Positions 58,402 through 64,000 of a DNA stretch of 64,000 nucleotides are shown here, in pieces. This DNA comes from an uncultured Muribaculaceae bacterium (GTDB taxonomy: Bacteria; Bacteroidota; Bacteroidia; Bacteroidales; Muribaculaceae): contig CAKUMB010000004.1 in assembly GCA_934667475.1 (NCBI GenBank), positions 72,391 to 136,390 of the forward strand, given 5' to 3'. Numbering within the stretch: position 1 is the stretch's first letter; each line of letters opens with the position of its first letter. The position numbers and the translations under genes were made by a program. Below the pieces are notes generated by a model. The model searched no databases and was not told the origin of the DNA. It saw only the letters and a list, made by a program, of their open reading frames with translations.

Positions 58402-58463
58402 GAATTAAATGTTCGGCCGCGTGGGCATGTTGCCCTGACGCGCCTGATTTAAAACGAATAATT

Positions 58464-60359
58464 ATGGAATTGCGTGAAATGTCTGAATCAAGCGAAAAGC
58501 TCGAAAAAGATGTAACCCTGCACACCGACGCGGCTGCCACTGCGGCCGGCGCTGTCGAGAATGAAGTGAACGACTGTCAGCAGACCCCTGCTGCCGAAGT
58601 GGAAACAAGCGAGCCTGCCGACGCCGAAAAGCGCCACGAGGCTCGTGGTGGCAAGTATGCCAGTCTCACCAAAGAAGAGTTGGTTAAGGCTCTTGAAGAG
58701 CTTGTGGAAAAGCCCTTCGACGAGGTGAAAGATGAAGTGCCCCAAATCAAGGCGGCGTTTTTCGCTGTGCGCAAAGAGGAGCAGGCCCGCGAAAAGGCCG
58801 AATTCCTGGCTGCCGGCAACGATGAGGCTGCTTTTGCCGCCAAAGGCGATGCCTGCGAGGCCCGCGTCAAGGAACTGTTGCAGCAACTGAAGGAGAAAAA
58901 AGCTGCCTACAATGCTCAGCTTGAGGCCGTTAAGGAGCAGAACCTCGATAAAAAGCGTAAGATAATTGACGAGATTAACAACATAAGTGCCGATGCTGAC
59001 AACATCAATAAGCAGTTCTCGCATGTGCAGGAACTGCAGCAGGAGTTCAAGGCCATTGGCGAGGTGCCCGCACCAAATGTGACCGACATTTGGAAGGAAT
59101 ACCAGATGGCGGTGGAGCGCTTCTACGATCTGCTGAAGATGAATAAGGAACTGCGCGACTACGACTTCAAGAAAAACCTTGAAATAAAGCAGCAGTTGTG
59201 TGCCGAGGCCGAGGCTCTCGACGACGAAAGCAGCATAGTGGACGCCTTTAAGAAACTTCAGGAACTGCACAACACCTGGCGCGAAACAGGCCCTGTGGCC
59301 AAGGAATTGCGCGAGGGCCTTTGGGCACGCTTTAAGGCCGCTTCGGCTGCCGTCAACAAAAAATACCAGGCATTCTTTGAGGAGCGCAAGCAGAGCGAGA
59401 AGGCCAACGCCGACGCAAAGACCGCGCTGTGCGAGAAGATTGAGGCCATTGACACTGCCGCTCTCAAGACGTATGCCGCATGGACCGACGCCACCGACAG
59501 CATCATAGCTCTGCAAAACGAGTGGAAGAAGCTCGGCTTCGCCTCCAAGAAGGTCAACAATGCCCTGTTTGCCCGTTTCCGCAAGTCGTGCGACGAGTTC
59601 TTTGCCCTCAAGGCAGAGTTCTTCAAGAAGATGCGCGAGGAGCTTGCAGCCAATCTGGCTAAGAAGACCGAATTGTGCGAAAAGGCCGAGGCTCTTATGG
59701 ACTCCACCGACTGGAAGAAGGCCACCGACTCGCTGGTTGAGCTGCAAAAGGAGTGGAAAACCATCGGTCCCGTGGTGAAGAAGCACAGCGATGCCGTGTG
59801 GAAGCGCTTCCACACAGCTTGCGACCACTTCTTCGACGCCAAGAAGAAAAAGGTGAGCGGCGTGCACGCAGTGGAGCATACCAACCTCAAGAGCAAAAAC
59901 GAGATTGTGGCTTCGATCAACGCTCTCGTCGAGCAAGAGGACGCTGATGCAGCCGAGGCAGCCAAGCAGGTGCGCGAGCTCATGGCCAAGTGGCAGGAAG
60001 TGGGCCACGTGCCCTACAAGGAGAAGGATAAAGCCTATGAAGCCTACCGCGCGGCTGTCGACAAGGCCTACGACAAGTTTGACATGAAGGCCACCCGCGC
60101 CCGTCTGGCCAACTTTGAGAGCAGCATAGCCAAAATGGGCAGCGGCGACAAGGTGCAGCGCGAGCGTGAGCGCCTGGTGCGCACCTACGAGCAGCGCAGC
60201 AGCGAGCTGAAGACCTATGAGAACAATCTGGGCTTCCTCTCGGCGCGCTCAAAGGCCGGCAACACCATAGTCAAGGAAATGGAGCGCAAAATCGCCAAGA
60301 TTAAGGAAGACCTGGCAATGCTCGAAAAGAAGATTAAGGTAATTGACGAAAAGGCCTGA
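58464..60359 (+). CDS. DUF349 repeat protein
   Basis: The 631-residue product starts MELREMSESSEKLEKDVTL. An acidic low-complexity N-terminus (about 70 residues) is followed by several DUF349-type helical repeats, each with a W in a LQ.EWK.IG or LHNTWRETGPV context (for example VELQKEWKTIGPVVKKHSD and LQNEWKKLGFASKKV). The C-terminal 90 residues are predicted coiled coil. DUF349 proteins are cytosolic and of unknown function in Bacteroidota. It has its own promoter. Confidence 0.85.
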   Translation: MELREMSESSEKLEKDVTLHTDAAATAAGAVENEVNDCQQTPAAEVETSEPADAEKRHEARGGKYASLTKEELVKALEELVEKPFDEVKDEVPQIKAAFFAVRKEEQAREKAEFLAAGNDEAAFAAKGDACEARVKELLQQLKEKKAAYNAQLEAVKEQNLDKKRKIIDEINNISADADNINKQFSHVQELQQEFKAIGEVPAPNVTDIWKEYQMAVERFYDLLKMNKELRDYDFKKNLEIKQQLCAEAEALDDESSIVDAFKKLQELHNTWRETGPVAKELREGLWARFKAASAAVNKKYQAFFEERKQSEKANADAKTALCEKIEAIDTAALKTYAAWTDATDSIIALQNEWKKLGFASKKVNNALFARFRKSCDEFFALKAEFFKKMREELAANLAKKTELCEKAEALMDSTDWKKATDSLVELQKEWKTIGPVVKKHSDAVWKRFHTACDHFFDAKKKKVSGVHAVEHTNLKSKNEIVASINALVEQEDADAAEAAKQVRELMAKWQEVGHVPYKEKDKAYEAYRAAVDKAYDKFDMKATRARLANFESSIAKMGSGDKVQRERERLVRTYEQRSSELKTYENNLGFLSARSKAGNTIVKEMERKIAKIKEDLAMLEKKIKVIDEKA

Positions 60360-60409
60360 TTCCTGTTAATTGGATATCAATCAGCCTTTTTTGCATACAG
60401 TTTAATAAT

Positions 60410-60463
60410 AGCCGCTCTCCTCTCGCACTCAATCAATTTTGCAGGCGCGGCAGGAGAGTGGCT
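60410..60463. repeat. 12-bp inverted repeat around a weak promoter-like box
   Basis: AGCCGCTCTCCT (60410-60421) and AGGAGAGTGGCT (60452-60463) are inverted repeats with one mismatch. The 30-bp interval holds CAATTTTG (60434-60441), one base off the -7 consensus. They precede the glycosylphosphotransferase start at 60507. Confidence 0.5.
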
Positions 60464-60506
60464 GTTTGTCACAACAACACAACGCAGTTAAAAATAAGGT
60501 AACACA

Positions 60507-61889
60507 GTGGAGAGTAAGGGACGATACGGACAATTTATTCGCTGGATTTTCGCAGCGGTCGATTTTGTGGTCCTTAATGTGGCCTACCTGTTCACTTGCT
60601 GGTGGAACGACATATCCGACGGATTCTGTTCAAGGCCCGTGTGGCTTATGCTCAATGTGTCGTTTCTGGCCATTCTCAACATATTCTCAAGCATTCACGC
60701 GCGCCGCGTGGTGTATGCCGACCGCGTGCTGCTGCGCGCCATCAAGACGGTGGCCCTGCATGCGGCGGTGTTTTTGGCACTGTTGTCATTTCTCAATGTC
60801 GACTATGGCTCGGGGCGCATTGTGGCCAAGTTCTATCTGCTGTTTTTCAGCTGTTTGGGATTTTGGTGGATATTGTCGCGCAAGGTGATAAAGTGGTATC
60901 GCAGCCGCGGCTTCAACTACAGGCGCATTGTGGTTATAGGCGGCGGAGTGGCTGGCGACAGGCTCATAAGCGAGCTTAAGTCCGATGCCGGCTATGGCTA
61001 TCGTGTGATGGGTGTGTTTGACGATCGAGGCAAGTCGGCTGGCAGTGCCGACGCATATGCCGGCCGTGTGGCCGATGTCGAGGAATTCGTGAAGAGTTAC
61101 ACCATCGACGAGATGTATTGCACCATTCCCGATACCGACGACGAGGTGGTCACCAGCCTAATCCGCATTGCCGAGGGCAATGCCATCGACTTCTACTATG
61201 TGCCGCAGTTTGGCCGCCACCTCACGCGCCGGTTCGAACTCGAGTCGATAGGCAATGTGCCGGTGCTCTCCATCAGACCCTATCCGCTCAGCAATCCTTT
61301 CAACCGCATAGTGAAGCGCGGGTTCGACCTGCTGGTGTCGAGCGTGGTGATGCTGCTGTCGCCGCTGGTGCTGGTGCCCGTGGCCATAGGCATAAAACTG
61401 TCGTCGCCTGGACCGGTGTTTTTCAAGCAAAAGCGCACTGGCTACCGCGGCCGCCCGTTTAACTGCTACAAGTTCCGCACCATGCGCGTCAATGCCGAGA
61501 GCGACACCCGGCAGGCTTCGAAGGGTGACCCCCGCACCACCCGCTTCGGCGAGTTTCTGCGCCACACCAGCGTCGACGAGCTGCCGCAGTTCTACAACGT
61601 GTGGCGCGGCGACATGTCGATAGTGGGGCCGCGTCCGCACATGATTAAGCACACCGAAGCCTACAGCGCCCTCATCGAGCGCTACATGGTGCGCCACACC
61701 ATCAAGCCCGGCATCACTGGCTGGGCGCAGGTCAACGGCTACCGTGGTCTCACCGACCAGCTGTGGAAGATGGAGAAGCGTGTGGAATATGACGTGTGGT
61801 ACACCGAAAATTGGAATTTCATGCTCGACCTGAAGATTATGTTGCTTACCGTGGTCAACGTGTTCAGGGGTGAGAAAAACGCATTCTGA
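60507..61889 (+). CDS. Polyprenyl glycosylphosphotransferase (WcaJ-like) for exopolysaccharide
   Basis: The 460-residue product starts at GTG, preceded by AAGGTA at a ribosome-binding distance. It has four N-terminal transmembrane segments and a CoA-binding-like Rossmann domain (IVVIGGGVAGDRLISEL, about residues 145-160). A further membrane helix precedes the C-terminal bacterial sugar transferase domain (KRGFDLLVSSVVMLL, GPVFFKQKRTGYRGRPF, KFRTMRVN, SVDELPQFYNVWRGDMS, GPRPH). It moves a hexose-1-phosphate from UDP-sugar to undecaprenyl phosphate, the first step of a surface polysaccharide. No other polysaccharide genes lie nearby, so it may be an orphan or a separate colanic-like initiator. 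Confidence 0.92.
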   Translation: MESKGRYGQFIRWIFAAVDFVVLNVAYLFTCWWNDISDGFCSRPVWLMLNVSFLAILNIFSSIHARRVVYADRVLLRAIKTVALHAAVFLALLSFLNVDYGSGRIVAKFYLLFFSCLGFWWILSRKVIKWYRSRGFNYRRIVVIGGGVAGDRLISELKSDAGYGYRVMGVFDDRGKSAGSADAYAGRVADVEEFVKSYTIDEMYCTIPDTDDEVVTSLIRIAEGNAIDFYYVPQFGRHLTRRFELESIGNVPVLSIRPYPLSNPFNRIVKRGFDLLVSSVVMLLSPLVLVPVAIGIKLSSPGPVFFKQKRTGYRGRPFNCYKFRTMRVNAESDTRQASKGDPRTTRFGEFLRHTSVDELPQFYNVWRGDMSIVGPRPHMIKHTEAYSALIERYMVRHTIKPGITGWAQVNGYRGLTDQLWKMEKRVEYDVWYTENWNFMLDLKIMLLTVVNVFRGEKNAF

Positions 61890-61910
61890 CTAAGCCGTTG
61901 ATTTTTTTGT

Positions 61911-63746
61911 ATGGAAAACGAAAGCGAATTTAAGCGCAGGGCACTTGGTGTGCTCAAGCGTTTCTATGGATACGACAGTTTCTATCCCATTCAATATTCT
62001 GTCATCAGCCATGTGATGGCTGGCCGCGATGCTCTGGTGCTTATGCCCACGGGCGGAGGCAAGTCGCTGTGCTACCAGATTCCGGCCTTGCTAAGCGACG
62101 GCTGCGCCATTGTGGTGTCGCCGCTGCTTGCGCTTATGACCGACCAGGTCGACGCTTTGCGCGCCAACGGCATTCCGGCCGCCGCCGTCAACAGCCAGCA
62201 GACCGAGGCCGACAACCGCACTGTGATTGAAAACGTGTATGCCGGGCGCATTAAGCTTCTCTACATCTCGCCCGAACGGTTGCTCACCGAGCTCGAGTCG
62301 TGGTCGGCCGGCATGAATGTGAGCCTTATTGCCGTCGACGAGGCGCACTGCATTTCGCAGTGGGGCCACGACTTCCGCCCCGAATACACGCAGCTGTCGG
62401 TGCTAAAGCGCAAGTTCCCCAATGTGCCCATAATGGCGCTCACGGCCACTGCCGACAAGCTCACGCGCGACGACATACGCCGCCAGCTGCTCATTCCCGA
62501 TGCCCAGATGTTTATCACCTCGTTCGACCGCCCAAACATTTCGCTCAATGTGGTCAGCGGTCTTGCCGGCAAGGACAAAATCAGGCGCATTGCCAACTTC
62601 ATCGACGCTCACCCCGGGCAGAGCGGCATAGTGTACTGCCTCAGCCGCAAGAGCACCGAGACTCTTGCCGAGCGGCTGAAGTCGCTTGGCTTCAATGCGC
62701 GGGCATTTCATGCAGCCATGCCAACTGCCGACAAAAATGCCATTCAGCGCGCCTTCATCAACGACGACGTGCAGATAATCTGCGCCACTGTGGCCTTTGG
62801 CATGGGCATCGACAAGAGTAATGTGCGCTGGGTGATTCACTACAATATGCCCAAAAACATCGAGAGCTACTATCAGGAGATTGGCCGCGCTGGCCGCGAC
62901 GGCATGCCGGCCGAGGCGCTGATGTTCTACTCGTTTGGCGACATGGCCACGCTCATGAAGTTTGCCTCTGATTCAGGGCAGAGCGCGGTCAACGTCGACA
63001 AACTGCGCCGCATGCAGCAATATGCCGAGTCGGCCGTTTGCCGCCGCCGCACACTGCTCAGCTACTTCAACGAGCGCTATGACCACGACTGCGGCAACTG
63101 CGACGTGTGTCGCAACCCGCCAGAGCGCATCGATGGCACCGTGATGGCCCAGATGGCCCTCAGTGCTATGGCGCGCACCGGCGAACAGGTGGGCCTCATC
63201 ACCGTGATCGACATTCTGCGCGGCTCGCACAAGGCCGAGATTTCGGCCCGCGGCTTTGACCGCCTCAAAACGTTTGGGGTGGGGCGCGACCTCTCGTTTG
63301 CCGCCTGGAACAGCTATATGCTGCAAATGCTGCAAATGGGTCTTATCGACATTGCCTACAACGAGGACAACCATTTGAAGATAACCGAATTCGGCCGCGA
63401 TGTGCTGTTTGGCCGCAAGCAGGTGCAGCTCTCCAAGTTCTACTACGAGGCGCAGCGCCGTGGCTCCGCCAAAAAGGAGAAGCGCATATTCACCGATGCC
63501 CAGACAAGCGGCACCGACCGCGAACTGTTTGAGCACCTCAAGCAGGTGCGCCTTGCCATTGCCAAAGCCAAAGGGCTGCCGCCCTACATGGTGTTCAGCG
63601 ACAAGGTGCTCAACGTTATGTCTGTCGAGAAGCCCACCACCAAGGCGCAGTTTGGCACCCTCTATGGCGTGGGTGAGCACAAAATGGAGCAGTATTGGCA
63701 CCAGTTCACCTCAGCCATCATCCAGTGGCAGCGTAGTCACCAGTAG
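61911..63746 (+). CDS. recQ: ATP-dependent DNA helicase RecQ
   Basis: The 611-residue product has Walker A PTGGGKSLCYQ (K51) and Walker B in AVDEAHCISQWGHDFRP. It also has the helicase C motif FGMGIDKSNVRWVIHYNMP and QEIGRAGRDG. The zinc-binding cysteines of the RQC domain (CRRRTLL...CGNCDVC) and a winged helix are followed by an HRDC domain near the C-terminus (LFEHLKQVRLAIAKAKGLP). It unwinds DNA 3'-5' in recombination and fork repair. It starts 21 nt after the glycosylphosphotransferase gene; read-through is possible. Confidence 0.97.
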   Translation: MENESEFKRRALGVLKRFYGYDSFYPIQYSVISHVMAGRDALVLMPTGGGKSLCYQIPALLSDGCAIVVSPLLALMTDQVDALRANGIPAAAVNSQQTEADNRTVIENVYAGRIKLLYISPERLLTELESWSAGMNVSLIAVDEAHCISQWGHDFRPEYTQLSVLKRKFPNVPIMALTATADKLTRDDIRRQLLIPDAQMFITSFDRPNISLNVVSGLAGKDKIRRIANFIDAHPGQSGIVYCLSRKSTETLAERLKSLGFNARAFHAAMPTADKNAIQRAFINDDVQIICATVAFGMGIDKSNVRWVIHYNMPKNIESYYQEIGRAGRDGMPAEALMFYSFGDMATLMKFASDSGQSAVNVDKLRRMQQYAESAVCRRRTLLSYFNERYDHDCGNCDVCRNPPERIDGTVMAQMALSAMARTGEQVGLITVIDILRGSHKAEISARGFDRLKTFGVGRDLSFAAWNSYMLQMLQMGLIDIAYNEDNHLKITEFGRDVLFGRKQVQLSKFYYEAQRRGSAKKEKRIFTDAQTSGTDRELFEHLKQVRLAIAKAKGLPPYMVFSDKVLNVMSVEKPTTKAQFGTLYGVGEHKMEQYWHQFTSAIIQWQRSHQ

Positions 63747-63764
63747 CATAGCAGTAGGTCTATC

Positions 63765-63866
63765 TTATTTCACCTCTTTGCCAAGATTGAAAGTGGCCAC
63801 AAAAGCGAGGCCGTCAGTCTGTGTCGCAGCGCGACGTAAACAGTTCTGCATCGGCATTGTCGCCAA
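63765..63866 (-). pseudogene. 3' remnant of a probable outer-membrane protein gene
   Basis: On the minus strand a short frame ending at TAA 63765-63767 reads GLAFVATFNLGKEVK, which looks like the last beta-strand and C-terminus of a Bacteroidota beta-barrel protein. The frame is closed by a stop codon only about 35 codons upstream, and 60 bp further lies the left end of an IS-like element. I infer that insertion or decay removed the rest of the gene. The match is by eye to a short peptide, so confidence is low. Confidence 0.3.
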
Positions 63867-63925
63867 TCAGATGCACGGCTTCGGAGCGCTTTGATTAAAA
63901 AGTTTGCTCCCTGCTGTTGGCAGTT

Positions 63926-64000
63926 TGAACTGCACCCCAAAAGTTAGACACAAAACTTTTGGGGTGCATTATGTATAGACGCCACAATTATGAAGAACGG
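63926..64000 (+). mobile_element. Left end of an IS3-family-like insertion sequence (cut by window edge)
   Basis: TGAACTGCACCCCAAAAGTT (from 63926) has the CCCCAAAAGTT(A/G)GACA pattern common at the ends of IS3-family (IS150-group) elements. It overlaps a perfect 15-bp inverted repeat (63931-63945 with 63954-63968, loop of 8). An ATG at 63971 then opens a frame MYRRHNYEER that runs off the window. The right end and transposase body are not visible. Confidence 0.6.
63971..64000 (+). CDS. Possible first residues of a transposase (OrfA), partial
   Basis: Ten codons, MYRRHNYEER, follow directly after the hairpin of the IS-like end, where IS3-family OrfA proteins begin. Too short for any domain assignment. 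Confidence 0.35.
   Translation, partial: MYRRHNYEER

Noticed and set aside
60410..60463. Invertible promoter of the capsule type
   Set aside because: The repeats are only 12 bp, with a 30-bp interval; site-specific inversion of so short a segment is unlikely. Kept only as a hairpin observation.
1..64000. CRISPR arrays, rRNA genes and ordinary tRNA genes
   Set aside because: I read the intergenic regions for regularly spaced repeats, rRNA-like sequence and cloverleaf motifs, and saw none apart from the tRNA-like part of tmRNA. A covariance-model scan would settle it.

Overview
The window is a GC-rich chromosomal segment from a member of the Bacteroidota, order Bacteroidales. I lean to a Muribaculaceae-like gut lineage, but that family-level guess is weak. 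The assignment rests on three things. The primary promoters are of the Bacteroides type (TAnnTTTG -7 box, sometimes a TTTG/TTGC -33 box about 19 nt upstream). Lineage-specific families are present (DUF4924, DUF4293, a GTPase-impaired EF-G2, SusB-type GH97, two-subunit methylmalonyl-CoA mutase). The tmRNA tag is of the GENNYALAA type. Coding density is high. Only two stretches look accessory: a higBA toxin-antitoxin island near 47.4-48.4 kb and the left end of an IS3-like element at the right edge.

Layout. 1-2 kb: partial ABC-F ATPase, then the rpsF-rpsR-rplI operon. 2-9 kb: nitroreductase, dihydrouridine synthase, TrmN6-like tRNA methylase, carA-carB. 9.2-14.6 kb: marC, prfA-pyrF, pgk, hemW. 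15-20 kb: fusA2 (EF-G paralogue) and the B12-dependent ribonucleotide reductase, convergent. 20.3-25.2 kb: a large lipoprotein, menC, and a two-gene operon coding for a sugar kinase fused to a RapZ C-terminal domain plus a MurU-like nucleotidyltransferase. 25.3-29.2 kb: Crp/Fnr regulator, DUF4924, rmlD, prfC, read as one leftward block. 29.5-38.1 kb: leftward genes for a LuxR-type regulator, a Ric-like protein lacking its metal ligands, 5-formyl-THF cyclo-ligase, S41 protease, dCMP deaminase, M3 peptidase and a TPR protein. 38.2-47.3 kb: DUF4293, NhaD-type antiporter, uvrA, methylmalonyl-CoA mutase. 47.7-49 kb: higBA and tmRNA. 49-55.5 kb: GH97 alpha-glucosidase, DPE2-like 4-alpha-glucanotransferase and an MFS transporter. 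55.7-63.7 kb: small hypothetical protein, cyclophilin lipoprotein, M16 peptidase, DUF349 protein, polyprenyl glycosylphosphotransferase, recQ. 63.8-64 kb: remnant of a probable outer-membrane protein gene, cut by the IS-like end.

Functionally the window is mostly housekeeping: translation (S6, S18, L9, RF1, RF3, EF-G2, tmRNA, two tRNA modification enzymes), pyrimidine and folate supply (carAB, pyrF, dCMP deaminase, fthC), repair (uvrA, recQ) and central metabolism. Two enzymes (NrdJ and methylmalonyl-CoA mutase) need adenosylcobalamin. The items most worth a second look are the kinase-RapZ(C)/MurU pair, the EF-G2 with methionine in place of the catalytic histidine, the tandemly duplicated promoter-hairpin element in front of hemW, apparently leaderless promoters (dus, hemW, and a small ORF coupled to marC), the Ric-like/LuxR pair, and cysteine clusters in the small methylmalonyl-CoA mutase subunit. 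I did not find one clear, wholly new multi-gene system. The amino-sugar kinase/sensor fusion is the closest candidate.
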